A DNA stretch of 64,000 bases from Flaviramulus_B aquimarinus (lineage in GTDB: Bacteria > Bacteroidota > Bacteroidia > Flavobacteriales > Flavobacteriaceae). Below the pieces are notes generated by a model, which saw nothing but the letters and a program-made list of their open reading frames with translations, made no database searches and was not told the origin of the DNA. Within the stretch, counting starts at the first letter, position 1. Every line of letters begins with the position of its first letter. This document shows, in pieces, positions 9,968-20,328 of the stretch. The stretch lies in NCBI RefSeq assembly GCF_039543205.1, contig NZ_BAABJH010000005.1, positions 112,028 through 176,027 of the forward strand, read 5' to 3'. The translations under genes were made by a program, and so were the position numbers.

Positions 9968-12900
9968 TTATCGTTTTAAGGCAAAATGCCCTTTAACATC
10001 AAATGCATTGCCATCTAAATCAATGACTTTTGCAAGAAACCAATAATCATCTGAAGGCATATTTTGGCCATTAAAAGTACCATCCCATCCCAATGAAGTA
10101 TGCGATAATGTTTTTAACAGTTTTCCGTGTCTGTTATAAATATAGACTATGGTGCCTGTTAATTGGTCGGCACCAATAATGTGCCAGGTATCAAAATAGG
10201 AGTCATCATTTGGTGTTACAAATTTAGGAATATCGAAAACAAACACATCTCTTGTTTCATCCATACAACCATTTAAATCTTGAACGGTTACGGTATGCAT
10301 TCCAAAAGTTACATTTTCAAAAATATTAGAAATTTGAGGTTCTCCATTATCTAAGATATAAACATAGTTTCCTATTCTACTAGTATCAATATCAACAGTA
10401 ATGCTATTTGGGTCTGCAAAATTGACGGTTGAGGTAAATGTTATTTCTGCTTGTTCGGATTCCCTAACTTCAAAAGTTCTGGTAATCGGACAACCTTCAG
10501 GTGATGTAACGGTAACAGAATATACGCCCAATTCAGTTGGGTTTATTTGTATTTGGGAATTGGTACTATTGTTTTCACGAGGATTTACAAGTGTTGACCA
10601 TGAATACGTTTCTCCTAAAACACCTGTATCTGCATCTACAAACAAAGGTAAATCATCGAGACATAATGGTACGATATCATTTATATTAATTATTGGCAAT
10701 GGATTTACTGTAATGTTAAACTGTGTGGTGTCATAACACCTTGTATTGTTATTTTCCAGTCTGGCGTAAACGGTATCTCCATCTTCTGCTGGGTGTTGAT
10801 TGTTTAATGGGTTTGTGTTTGCTTCAGCATCTGTTAAATCACTATAATATGTAATTGTAAACTGCGTAGGGTCTTCTGAACCTAAAATAGCATTGGTGTT
10901 ATCTGATAATGTGAATTCAAAAATACCATCAAAATCGTCATCACAACTGATTAAATCTGGCGGTGTTACGGCTATTGGATTTGGATTGATTTGTAAAGTA
11001 AAAGACGATACAATATGACAGCCTGTAGTAATATCTGAAATTCTAGCAAAAATGGTGTGACTACTCGCTGTATAATTGTAAATAGTGTTTAATGGCGCTA
11101 AATTATTTTCAGCATCATTTGCATCATTATGATATGAGATATTTGCCGAAGTGGTGGTGTGGACAATCATGGTATTTACCAATGACAAATCGTAAGTATC
11201 CGTATCATTATCGCAAATTGGTATTGTTCCGATAGTGATAATTGGTGGAGGTAAATTAACGATAAGTTCTAAGGGAATAATGGTAAAGCATTCGGTTAAC
11301 GTATTTGCTACTTTTATATAAACCGTTTTTGTATTTGAAATGAGGTTTGTAGGGTTTGTAATGGCTAATGTATTATCTAAACCATTACTTAAATTGATAT
11401 CACTTAAGTTTTCGAAATAATGTATATCTAGGTTGCTTTTTACCCTGTCCAGAACCTCAAAATTGGCATTTGCGGTGTCTAAATTAAAAGCTGTTAAATC
11501 GAAAGATGTCATGCCATCATAATCGGCATCACAATTTGCTATGGAAGGTTGGTCAAAAAAGACATCTGGTGGTGCAACAATATTGATACCGAGTTCTTCA
11601 ACTACATAGCAAAAAGAGGCATTGCTTTCAATTCTAATATAAATGGATTGTGGGTTGGTAATGTTGGTATATGTTGCTCCTAAAGGGCTCATGTTATCTT
11701 CAGCCTCTTGAGGGGATAAGTGAAATGAAATATTTAAAACATCAGGAGAAGTTGATTGTATTTCATTGGCTTTTTCATCTAAATTGAATTCATTAAAACC
11801 ATCATTGCTAGCATCATCACAGACTAGAAAATCTATTATAGGGTCGTAAATAGGGTCTGGCGATACTTGTAATGTGATTTCTCCTGTATCAAAACAATCA
11901 GAATCGGTAATATTCTGGACACGTATGTATATGGTTTGTGTTCCTGAAGTATTTCTATAAATATTATTTTTATCTATAGCGTTTGCTAAATTTCCATTGG
12001 TAGCATCAATTTCATCTTCAAAGTAAAAGACTTCTTTGTCGGTTTGTCCGTTTAAAATGTCATCATCTGTTTCAACTAGTAAAAAGTCAGCAAAACTATC
12101 ACCATCATCTTCACAGATTTGAAAAATAATGTCTGTTGGAATACTTGGTACTGTATTTATAATGGCTTCAAAAGAAACGATTGCATAACATCCTGTTCCA
12201 CTAGCTGTGTCTTCCACACGTACATAAATGGTTTGTGTAGTTGTGTTATAAGCACTTCTATCTGTAATTGCATTTGCATTTGTATCTGCGTCATCAAAGG
12301 ATGTATAAAAATCAATGGCTAAGCCTGCTGTACTTGGTACAATTTCAGAGATTTTATCATTAAGATTAATGATAAACTGTCCATCATCATTATCATCACA
12401 AATAATAATGTTTTGTGGTTGTGTAGTTGTTGGTGCTGTTAGGACTTCAATTTGAAAAGGGTTTACTGTAGAACAACCTAAAGAACCATCACTTTCTATA
12501 CGTGCATATAAGGTTTCTATGGGGTTTGTGTTGGCATAAAATTGAGGTAATTGGTTAATGTTGCCTTGTGCATCGGGTTCATTATCAAAATAACTAACTG
12601 TAAAGTTTGGATTGGAATTCGTAATAATATCGTCTAAAGATTGTAAATCTATACTGGTTATACCATCATCGTCATCATCACAATAGGGAACAATTACATC
12701 AGGAAACACTAATATTGGGTTTACTAATAAAGTAATTTCTGTATCTTCTGTACATGCGCCATCATCAAGACTGATATATAAAACTTGAGGGCTAGTGGAT
12801 GAATATATTTGTGACTTGTTTAAGGCATTAATTCCATTGTCTCTATCATCTTCAGATTCATAGAATGTAACTGTAATAGGGTTTGGCAAATCGTTTTCTA

Positions 12901-14908
12901 TAAACGTTTCAACGGTAACCAAATTAAATCCAAATTCATTGGTGCTATCATCGTCATCATCACATATGGCAAAACTACCAGTATCCGTAGCTGTTAGTAA
13001 TAGGTTGGTATGTATTTCAAAGGGTACAATAGATGCACAGCCTGTATTATCATCTTCAACTCTTAAATAGATGGTTGCTGAGCCTGGTTCAATAATGGCA
13101 TTGGTATATTCATAATTGGTTTCATCTGCTATGGCATTAACATCCATTTCTGCATCATTAAATGTTGTGTGAAATGTTGTGCTAACATTGGTTAAACCAT
13201 TCAGAATAGCGCTGATTACTTGGGTTAGGTCAAAATTAGCATTACCATCCAGATCGGTATCACAGGCATCAATATATTGGGTGTCTCTATTCACTATCGG
13301 GCTAATAGTAACGTTAACGTCTAACGTGGTTGTATTTACACATCCGGTAGTTGTGTTAAGAACTCTAGCATAAACTGTTTCTGTTGATGTGCTGTTGATG
13401 TATGGTGTTGGTATGGGGTTATTACCTGTACTAACATCTAAAGTATTATAATGATAACTTACAAATAGATTGGTATTGCCTGATGTTATTTCTTCATTTT
13501 TTTGTGTTAAGTCAATTATAGCAAAGCCATCGGGGTTATCATCACCATCACAAATATCTAATGGCGTTGGTGCTACTATATTTGGAATTGCATTAACTAT
13601 CAAATCAAAACTGGTATAAGCAAAACAGTTACCATCCAAATCGATTATTCTAACAAAAATAGACTGTGGACTTGTGGTATTAGAAATAGGAGCGGTTATG
13701 GGGTTTGTATTGTTTCTTGCTTCAGTTTCGGATAAATGATAGCTGTAGTCATAATTTGTAAAGGGTATATTTTCTATATTGATTATGAGTTCTGCGTCTT
13801 TTGTTGTTAAATCAAATAGTTCTATGCCATCAGCAGATGAATCATCGCATAGTTCATAATTTGTTATAGGGGAAATAGGCTCTTCGGTATTTAAAACAAC
13901 AACAATTTCATCTTCTTCAACACAACTTGTACCATTTACGGGTACGGATACTTCAACCCTGTAAGTACCATCTTGTACCGCATTGAATGTAGCATTGCTA
14001 GCTCCACCAATTAAGGTGTTATTTCGATACCATGCGTAAGAGGCTAATGGGTTTTGTAAATCGGCATTTAGGGTTACTGAACTAGCGCAAGTTGAAACAT
14101 CAGGCCCTAAATCTAATATTCTAAAACTGTCTCCTTCAATAAATACAGCTGAGTCAAAAGTTCCATCTGTTTGATCGGCTATAATTAATTTAATACGATA
14201 AGTTACATTGGGTAAGATGCTTCCCGATGCTGTTAAAACAGTTGTTCTACCATTGTAATTGGTATCGCCTAGGTTGTAACCCTCAAAGTATTCTTCGTTT
14301 TGGGCTGGACACACACCAAAAATTTCATTGTGAATGGTGTTGGTGTTAACAGGAATGGTGCTTCCAGGTATTAATGCAATATTTTGAAAAGGGGCTGGAC
14401 TTCCAGCTTCTTTAATAAGAAAAACAAAGCCATCTGAAAATTGACAAGGGTTTATGCCAAAATATTCTTCTGATGCTAATAAATAGTTAAACTGAAATTG
14501 ATTTGAAATTGAAACAAAGTCAAATTCTATGGAGGTTGCATTAACATAAGCATTTGTAGTGCCTAAAGCGGCTTCTAAATCGGGGTCTGTGCCCCAAGTT
14601 GTAGAGCCTTCACTGAGTGTAGGTGTTCTTTCTGCATTTCCTCCAGAAGCTGCTCCACCGGTTGAAAGCATAATACCATTTTGAAAAGGAAAATTTGAAC
14701 TTCCTCTTTCAAAATAGGCATAACTTGGAAGCCCAAATGAGTTACCATTAACTAAAGAAGTTATATTGGTAATATCTACACAACCATCAACTAAATTGTT
14801 TTCTATAAGGGCTTGTAAATCAACAGAATCATCGACAGATATTTGTTGAGAAAACACAAAATTGCTACTGCAAAGGAGCGTAAATAAGATATAGTAAATA
14901 AACCTCAT
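9968..14908 (-). CDS. Giant secreted T9SS type B protein with 11 CD-D-DG repeats
   Basis: 1646 residues, ATG start. Signal peptide (YYILFTLLCSSNFVFSQ), choice-of-anchor L domain (SIEFDFVS, LLASEEYFG), Ig-like segment (SYAWYRNN), then 11 repeats opening with motifs such as CDTDLDG, CDDDDDG and CDADYDG. A closing Ig-like segment (YSWSTL) precedes the T9SS type B domain (FVTPNDDSYFDTW, YNRHGKLLKTL, GWDG, HFALKR). It is the close paralogue of the 3219 gene, and its repeats match that protein's repeats 1-11 in order. The block formed by its repeats 9-11 spans 870 bp (Cys 11533 to Cys 10663), against 837 bp in the neighbour, because of a short insertion in repeat 9. The many acidic D-x-D-x-DG loops suggest calcium binding, which is inference. 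Confidence 0.9.
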   Translation of the reverse strand: MRFIYYILFTLLCSSNFVFSQQISVDDSVDLQALIENNLVDGCVDITNITSLVNGNSFGLPSYAYFERGSSNFPFQNGIMLSTGGAASGGNAERTPTLSEGSTTWGTDPDLEAALGTTNAYVNATSIEFDFVSISNQFQFNYLLASEEYFGINPCQFSDGFVFLIKEAGSPAPFQNIALIPGSTIPVNTNTIHNEIFGVCPAQNEEYFEGYNLGDTNYNGRTTVLTASGSILPNVTYRIKLIIADQTDGTFDSAVFIEGDSFRILDLGPDVSTCASSVTLNADLQNPLASYAWYRNNTLIGGASNATFNAVQDGTYRVEVSVPVNGTSCVEEDEIVVVLNTEEPISPITNYELCDDSSADGIELFDLTTKDAELIINIENIPFTNYDYSYHLSETEARNNTNPITAPISNTTSPQSIFVRIIDLDGNCFAYTSFDLIVNAIPNIVAPTPLDICDGDDNPDGFAIIDLTQKNEEITSGNTNLFVSYHYNTLDVSTGNNPIPTPYINSTSTETVYARVLNTTTGCVNTTTLDVNVTISPIVNRDTQYIDACDTDLDGNANFDLTQVISAILNGLTNVSTTFHTTFNDAEMDVNAIADETNYEYTNAIIEPGSATIYLRVEDDNTGCASIVPFEIHTNLLLTATDTGSFAICDDDDDSTNEFGFNLVTVETFIENDLPNPITVTFYESEDDRDNGINALNKSQIYSSTSPQVLYISLDDGACTEDTEITLLVNPILVFPDVIVPYCDDDDDGITSIDLQSLDDIITNSNPNFTVSYFDNEPDAQGNINQLPQFYANTNPIETLYARIESDGSLGCSTVNPFQIEVLTAPTTTQPQNIIICDDNDDGQFIINLNDKISEIVPSTAGLAIDFYTSFDDADTNANAITDRSAYNTTTQTIYVRVEDTASGTGCYAIVSFEAIINTVPSIPTDIIFQICEDDGDSFADFLLVETDDDILNGQTDKEVFYFEDEIDATNGNLANAIDKNNIYRNTSGTQTIYIRVQNITDSDCFDTGEITLQVSPDPIYDPIIDFLVCDDASNDGFNEFNLDEKANEIQSTSPDVLNISFHLSPQEAEDNMSPLGATYTNITNPQSIYIRIESNASFCYVVEELGINIVAPPDVFFDQPSIANCDADYDGMTSFDLTAFNLDTANANFEVLDRVKSNLDIHYFENLSDINLSNGLDNTLAITNPTNLISNTKTVYIKVANTLTECFTIIPLELIVNLPPPIITIGTIPICDNDTDTYDLSLVNTMIVHTTTSANISYHNDANDAENNLAPLNTIYNYTASSHTIFARISDITTGCHIVSSFTLQINPNPIAVTPPDLISCDDDFDGIFEFTLSDNTNAILGSEDPTQFTITYYSDLTDAEANTNPLNNQHPAEDGDTVYARLENNNTRCYDTTQFNITVNPLPIININDIVPLCLDDLPLFVDADTGVLGETYSWSTLVNPRENNSTNSQIQINPTELGVYSVTVTSPEGCPITRTFEVRESEQAEITFTSTVNFADPNSITVDIDTSRIGNYVYILDNGEPQISNIFENVTFGMHTVTVQDLNGCMDETRDVFVFDIPKFVTPNDDSYFDTWHIIGADQLTGTIVYIYNRHGKLLKTLSHTSLGWDGTFNGQNMPSDDYWFLAKVIDLDGNAFDVKGHFALKR

Positions 14909-15049
14909 AGCTTGTAGGTGTTTTTCTTTTAGATTTTTCAGGCTAAAATTTTACCAACAATGTGGCACAATTTCTGGCGAAAAGTATATATTTTTCAGAT
15001 GAAATGCAAAAAAAATCGATTAAAAGATGCTTAAATGGGTTTTTTAGCT

Positions 15050-17509
15050 TTAATATTTTAAAGTAAAATGATTTTTAAAGATTCTACCATCTTGTAATGT
15101 AATTGCAAACCAATAGTCATCAGTTGGTAACTTTACGCCATTTAATAAGCCATTCCAGCCTTTACCTAATGGATCTAATTCCTTTATTAACTTACCAAAA
15201 CGATTAAAAATGAGAATTCTTGTATTGGGTTGAAACATACTTGATACGCCTAATACTTGCCAAGTGTCATTTACACCATCATTATTAGGGGTAAAGAATT
15301 TTGGAAAGCCTATTACCGAAACCTTATCTTTTATGGTACCACAATCATTTTTAACATCTTTTACGCGCACGGTATAAATTCCTGGAGAAATATTTTCAAA
15401 GACATTACTGTCTTGAAATGGTTTATAAACATCGGTATTGTCATCATCATATAATGCGTATTGATATATTCCCTCGCCAGTAGCAAATACGATTATGGTG
15501 TTGTTTTGAGAGGCATCCGTAACTTGAAAAGGCTCTATCGAGTCAAAAGAAGCTATATTGGAGTTTTCTATAACAACTGTTCTGTTTTTAGAACAGCCCG
15601 AAGTAATATTGGTAACTGTAACGTTATATATGTCTGCTTGATTTATTTGAATTTCATAAGTGTTTTCACCTGTAGACCAAGCATAGGTATAATTACTGGG
15701 TATGTCGTTTAAAAGTGCAGCGTCAATTGGAATGGTATTAGGAAATATATTTAAACAATAATAATCTAAATCATCAATATTAATTTCTGGTAATGGATTA
15801 ACTACCAAATTAACTTCACTAATGCCGTAGCAATTGTTCATATTCTCAACACGCGCATAAATGATTTGGGAATCTGGTATGGTATTGGTAAAGGAAGGAT
15901 CTAAAACATTTTGCTCTAGCAAAGCATTATTATAAGTTTCATAATATGAAATATCTAATCCATCAGGAAGTCCATCAACAAGAGTGTTATTGGCATTTAA
16001 TAAATTAAATAGATGAAATCCGTCTTCAATACCATCATCATCACATACTTCTAACATTGTATCTTGAGCATCTGTTAGGCTAACATTGAGGTTTAATTCT
16101 GAAAAACTTGAACAACCTGTTTCATCATTAATAACTTCGACATAAATAATCTGACTGTCCGTAGTCGAGGTATATGCATCTCCATTTACTTCTTTAGTTC
16201 TTGATACGTCCTCATAAAACTTTGTAGACCTACCATCAATATTACCGGTTAACTCAATATTGGATTGATTTAGATTAAACATGGTAATACCATCTAATAA
16301 GCCATCTTCATCACATTGCAATACCGTATGATTAAAGGCCTCTGGTGTTCGGATTACTATTAGATTTAGAGTGGTTATACTTCTACAATCTGGATTTAAT
16401 ACATCTTCAATTCTAACAAAAACTTGGTCATTAAATGGCGTTGTATTATAATAGGCGTTGAAAGGGCCTGTCTTTGTTTCTGCATCAGTTAGTGTGGTAT
16501 GGTATGAAACATTAAAATCAGCGGGGTTTAATCCATTTAAAATTTCTTCATTTTTAGATGTTAAATCAAAAGTAACACGTCCATTTTTATTATCACCGTC
16601 ATTTAAATTATCACAAAGTATAAAATCTGAAGGGGGATTAAAATCCGGACCTAAATTTACATTTAAATCAAAACTGCTCACTTCAAAACATCCTGTAGTT
16701 CTATTTGTTATTCTTGTATAAATGGTTTGCGGGTTACTGATATTAGTATACCGGTCTGATAATGGATCAATGCCAATATTGGCATCACTTGCGGATTCAT
16801 GATAAGTAATATCCACATCGGTTTGTGAGCCTCTAATAAAAGCTGTATTATCGGATAGGTTGAATGTTGTAAACCCATCTGTAAACGGTATGTCTACATC
16901 ACAGTTTTCTAAATCCAATACTGTTCCTGTTATGGTTGATTGATCGGTTGGTGGTTCGGAAAACGATGCAGTACCTGTCCATTCTAAATTAAAAGGGCTA
17001 TTTCCTATAGGTCTGTCTATGACGATATAATAAGTTTCACCAGCAAGTACATCAAGCCACCTTACAAAACTATCACCATCGGGACCAGGCCCTTCAGAAG
17101 TATCAGTTGAAGTGCCATTCATTCCTGTTAAATTATTACTTTGACCTGCATTATCAGGATTTGTTGTCGAGCATCTAATGGCTTGACCTATATTTCCACA
17201 GGAAGCATTTGGTCCGAATACAAAAAAATCATAATCTTCATTAATATTAGCGCTATTAGGTGTTAATGTAAAGCCTAATGTGCCGTCTGAAACCAGTGTA
17301 ACCTGTAACCATATACTGTTGTTTTCTTGGCTGGAACAGGTATTAGAACCACTAAGTTCCTGAGTGCCTACACCGCTAACGTCTAATGTTAGATCTGAAT
17401 TCCCACATGCAATAACGGCATTAATACAATCTGTTGGTTGCTGCCCGTAAGTTTTACTACAATAGATTGTTAGTAAGCAAAAAAAACTAAGTTTTAAAAG
17501 TAACTTCAA
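15050..17509 (-). CDS. Secreted T9SS type B protein with N-terminal beta-rich domain and four CD-D-DG repeats
   Basis: 819 residues. The start appears to be TTG at 17509, since no ATG precedes the signal peptide (LLLKLSFFCLLTIYCSKTYG). It lies four bases after the stop of the upstream gene (17514), so the two are probably co-transcribed. The N-terminal 180 residues differ from the choice-of-anchor L proteins and resemble pre-peptidase-type beta domains (NSIWLQVTL, YDFFVFGP, GETYYIVIDR). Four repeats follow (CDVDIPFTDG, CDNLNDGDNKNG, CDEDGLLDG, CDDDGIEDG), then an Ig-like segment (YAWSTG) and the type B T9SS domain (FFTPNNDGVNDTW, FNRFGKLIKEL, HFTLKY). The C-terminal third is very close to that of the 17514 gene. 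Confidence 0.88.
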   Translation of the reverse strand: MKLLLKLSFFCLLTIYCSKTYGQQPTDCINAVIACGNSDLTLDVSGVGTQELSGSNTCSSQENNSIWLQVTLVSDGTLGFTLTPNSANINEDYDFFVFGPNASCGNIGQAIRCSTTNPDNAGQSNNLTGMNGTSTDTSEGPGPDGDSFVRWLDVLAGETYYIVIDRPIGNSPFNLEWTGTASFSEPPTDQSTITGTVLDLENCDVDIPFTDGFTTFNLSDNTAFIRGSQTDVDITYHESASDANIGIDPLSDRYTNISNPQTIYTRITNRTTGCFEVSSFDLNVNLGPDFNPPSDFILCDNLNDGDNKNGRVTFDLTSKNEEILNGLNPADFNVSYHTTLTDAETKTGPFNAYYNTTPFNDQVFVRIEDVLNPDCRSITTLNLIVIRTPEAFNHTVLQCDEDGLLDGITMFNLNQSNIELTGNIDGRSTKFYEDVSRTKEVNGDAYTSTTDSQIIYVEVINDETGCSSFSELNLNVSLTDAQDTMLEVCDDDGIEDGFHLFNLLNANNTLVDGLPDGLDISYYETYNNALLEQNVLDPSFTNTIPDSQIIYARVENMNNCYGISEVNLVVNPLPEINIDDLDYYCLNIFPNTIPIDAALLNDIPSNYTYAWSTGENTYEIQINQADIYNVTVTNITSGCSKNRTVVIENSNIASFDSIEPFQVTDASQNNTIIVFATGEGIYQYALYDDDNTDVYKPFQDSNVFENISPGIYTVRVKDVKNDCGTIKDKVSVIGFPKFFTPNNDGVNDTWQVLGVSSMFQPNTRILIFNRFGKLIKELDPLGKGWNGLLNGVKLPTDDYWFAITLQDGRIFKNHFTLKY

Positions 17510-17513
17510 TATT

Positions 17514-20300
17514 TTAATATTTTAAAGTGAAATGGTTATTAATTACCCTTCCGTCTTGCAGCCTAATAGAAAACCAATAATCATCTGTAGGCAACTTATT
17601 ACCATTTGTTAAACCATTCCATCCTTCGCCTAATGGGTCCAGTTCCTTAATTAATTTTCCAAAACGATTAAAAATTTTAATTTTAGTATTAGGTTGAAAC
17701 ATAGCTGATACGCCTATTATCTGCCAAGTATCGTGTACACCATCATTATTAGGGGTGAAGAATTTTGGAAATCCAATAACTGAGACTGGTAGAGAAACAA
17801 TACCACAGTCATTTTTGATCTCTTTTACATTTATGGTATATATTCCGGGTGAAAGATTTTCAAATACATTACTATCTTGAAAATCTCTGTATATGACATC
17901 ATTCTCATCCAATAAAGCAAATTGGAAGCTATCTTTACTATCTTCATTAATAAAAACAGTAATTGAATTGTTTGTAGAAAAATCTTTTATAGCATAAGGG
18001 GGCTTACTAAAAGTAGCTGTATTTGAAGGCTCTACGACTACCGTTCTTGTTTTAGAACAACCATTTGCATTTGTAACTATTACGGTATACGTATTGGGTT
18101 CGTTTATTTGAATTTCATAACCGCTTTCACCATTAGACCAATTGTAAGTGTAATTGTTTGGGGAATCATTTAAAACCGCTGCATCTATAGTTATAGTTTG
18201 CGGAAACGTATTTGTACAGTAATAAAACGTTTCATTTTCTATAATATCTGGTAATTTATCTATGGTTAATTCAATTTCATTTATTCCATAGCATTCATTA
18301 TTGCTTATGGTTTCTACTCTATAAAATAAAGTTTGAGAATATGGTGTTGTATTTTGGTATTCAAAAATTTCATTTTCTTCTAAAAGTGCATCATCAAGAC
18401 TTACATAAAATTTTACTCTAATATCTGTTATAAGAATAGATAAGTTATCCGCTATCTGAGTTACATAAGGGGTAAGCTGAATTAAGTCAATACCATCTGG
18501 CGAATCGATTTCATCGCAAATGGGGTTTGCTGTAAATAGAGGCACTTGAGTGTTACTAACACCTAAATTAAGGGTTGCTATTTCAAAGCATCCACTTAAA
18601 TCATGGGTTACACGAGTGTGTAATAGTTCATTTGGTTGTGTGTTCTCATATACTTTTGGGTTAGAAATGGCATTAATACCATTTGTAGCATCACTTATTG
18701 TATAATGAAATGTTACTGTAGTATCATCAGAGGGACTGGTTATCATTTCATAGGCTTCAGTTAAATCAAAAGTTGTTATACCAACTGTGCTTAAATCTAA
18801 ATCGCATTGAAATAATGAGGTGTCTGTTGCCTCTGGATAATCAAAAAACTCTATAGTTGCCTGCCCTTGGGGAAATCCGCATGAATTTGTAATAACAGTA
18901 TCTAAAGGTTCTATGACAACTTTATAGGTTCCGCTTTCTGAATATTCGCCATTTTTTGAAACAACTAAGTCAAAGTCTGATTCTGGTAGTAAGATACCGT
19001 CTCGGGTCCATATATATTTTGACCCAGGAATGTCCTCAGCAGTTAAGGTATACGTATCGTCTTCGCATAATGGTAGGTAAGCTGTTTCATTTCCATTTTT
19101 TATGATATCTATTTGGTCATTAAAAAAAGATGTTATAAAAGGTGGAAGCCCTTGAGTAGAGTTGTTAGCTCCTAAACTAATGGCATCATGTTGATATGAT
19201 GCGGCAACGCCTAAAGCGTTTGGATTGTTAATAGCGCCTAGTCCATTAAAACCAAGATTATAGGTTACACTTAATGATCTATATATTTTTCCATTAGGGC
19301 CTAGTTGTAATGCGCTCCGATAAAGATTTCTATTATCTAAAATAATTTGACTGCTTTCTATATCTGTTGCATTTAAATTAAATTGTAATAGTATAGAATT
19401 ATGGTTTTCAGGGATATCATTGTTTGCGCCGACTATTCTATCAAAAAAGTCATTTGTAGATGTTACGTATAACAATTCACTATTAGGTGAAAATTCAACA
19501 CCATAAGGTTTATCATTTACATTATTAATACTTAATTGTTTAGGGTTTCTAACAATGCCAGTATCAGAATCAAAATCAAATAAATGTAGCCCAGAAACTA
19601 CATTGGCACATGCTAATTTTGAGCCACTGGGTGAGAGTTTTAAATAGCCTCGACGATCAAAAATACTTATAGGTAATGTGCTTTTTACAGGAATGGTATT
19701 AACACCTGCATTACTAACACTATACGCATAAAATGTATTTAAAGGTGTTGTAGTACTCACAAAACCACTTTCTGTTGATAGTGTTATGACCCAAATGGAT
19801 TTTGTTTCACAATCTTTAACCACTGCAGATATTTTTTCGGCACAGTTTAGAATTAAATTTGTGTTTTTATTTTTTACTTCACCATTTCCTGAGTTAGCTG
19901 AAACATCAACAATAGAATAATTAAGTCCTTCATTGGTTTGATTTGAGCCAACGGTAAAAATATAATAAATATTGGGGTCATTTGGTTTAGGAACAACTAT
20001 AGCGGATTGTGTGCTAGACTCGTCACCTAACAAATCATTTCCATTGGGCATAACGTTATGAGATGCGTTGTAAACCGTTGTGCCGTCTGTATAAAATAAT
20101 AATTCGCCACTTGAATTAGAAATAGAGGCACAACCTTCACGGGTTTTTATTTGACCATCTGAAAGTGGTGAAACCCCTCCTGTAAAAACATTAAATTTTA
20201 TTCCAGCATTTTCACCAAAGTACCAATTAGAAGCTTCGTTTTGAGCAAATGCATGGCATCCAATAATATAGCATATTATGAATATTTTAGTCTTTTTCAT
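17514..20300 (-). CDS. Secreted T9SS type B protein with N-terminal beta-propeller-like domain
   Basis: 928 residues, ATG start. After a signal peptide (IFIICYIIGCHAFAQ), the first 390 residues look like a beta-propeller: NWYFGENAGIKF, ELLFYTDGTTVYN, KLSPSGSKLA, VEFSPNSELLYV and LGPNGKIYRSL are spaced like successive blades. An Ig-like segment (KYIWTRDG), two repeats (CDLDLSTVG, CDEIDSPDG) and a second Ig-like segment (YNWSNG) lead to the T9SS type B domain (FFTPNNDGVHDTW, FNRFGKLIKEL, GWNG, HFTLKY). It is the first gene of the five-gene same-strand run. Proteins of this layout are common in gliding flavobacteria; the ligand is unknown. Confidence 0.88.
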   Translation of the reverse strand: MKKTKIFIICYIIGCHAFAQNEASNWYFGENAGIKFNVFTGGVSPLSDGQIKTREGCASISNSSGELLFYTDGTTVYNASHNVMPNGNDLLGDESSTQSAIVVPKPNDPNIYYIFTVGSNQTNEGLNYSIVDVSANSGNGEVKNKNTNLILNCAEKISAVVKDCETKSIWVITLSTESGFVSTTTPLNTFYAYSVSNAGVNTIPVKSTLPISIFDRRGYLKLSPSGSKLACANVVSGLHLFDFDSDTGIVRNPKQLSINNVNDKPYGVEFSPNSELLYVTSTNDFFDRIVGANNDIPENHNSILLQFNLNATDIESSQIILDNRNLYRSALQLGPNGKIYRSLSVTYNLGFNGLGAINNPNALGVAASYQHDAISLGANNSTQGLPPFITSFFNDQIDIIKNGNETAYLPLCEDDTYTLTAEDIPGSKYIWTRDGILLPESDFDLVVSKNGEYSESGTYKVVIEPLDTVITNSCGFPQGQATIEFFDYPEATDTSLFQCDLDLSTVGITTFDLTEAYEMITSPSDDTTVTFHYTISDATNGINAISNPKVYENTQPNELLHTRVTHDLSGCFEIATLNLGVSNTQVPLFTANPICDEIDSPDGIDLIQLTPYVTQIADNLSILITDIRVKFYVSLDDALLEENEIFEYQNTTPYSQTLFYRVETISNNECYGINEIELTIDKLPDIIENETFYYCTNTFPQTITIDAAVLNDSPNNYTYNWSNGESGYEIQINEPNTYTVIVTNANGCSKTRTVVVEPSNTATFSKPPYAIKDFSTNNSITVFINEDSKDSFQFALLDENDVIYRDFQDSNVFENLSPGIYTINVKEIKNDCGIVSLPVSVIGFPKFFTPNNDGVHDTWQIIGVSAMFQPNTKIKIFNRFGKLIKELDPLGEGWNGLTNGNKLPTDDYWFSIRLQDGRVINNHFTLKY

Positions 20301-20328
20301 TTTTTATTAGCAATAGCTAACAAATATA

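Noticed and set aside
4544..13373. Several plus-strand open frames of 60-111 codons inside the giant T9SS genes
   Set aside because: They are antisense shadows of long, well-supported minus-strand genes, with low-complexity translations and no family match.
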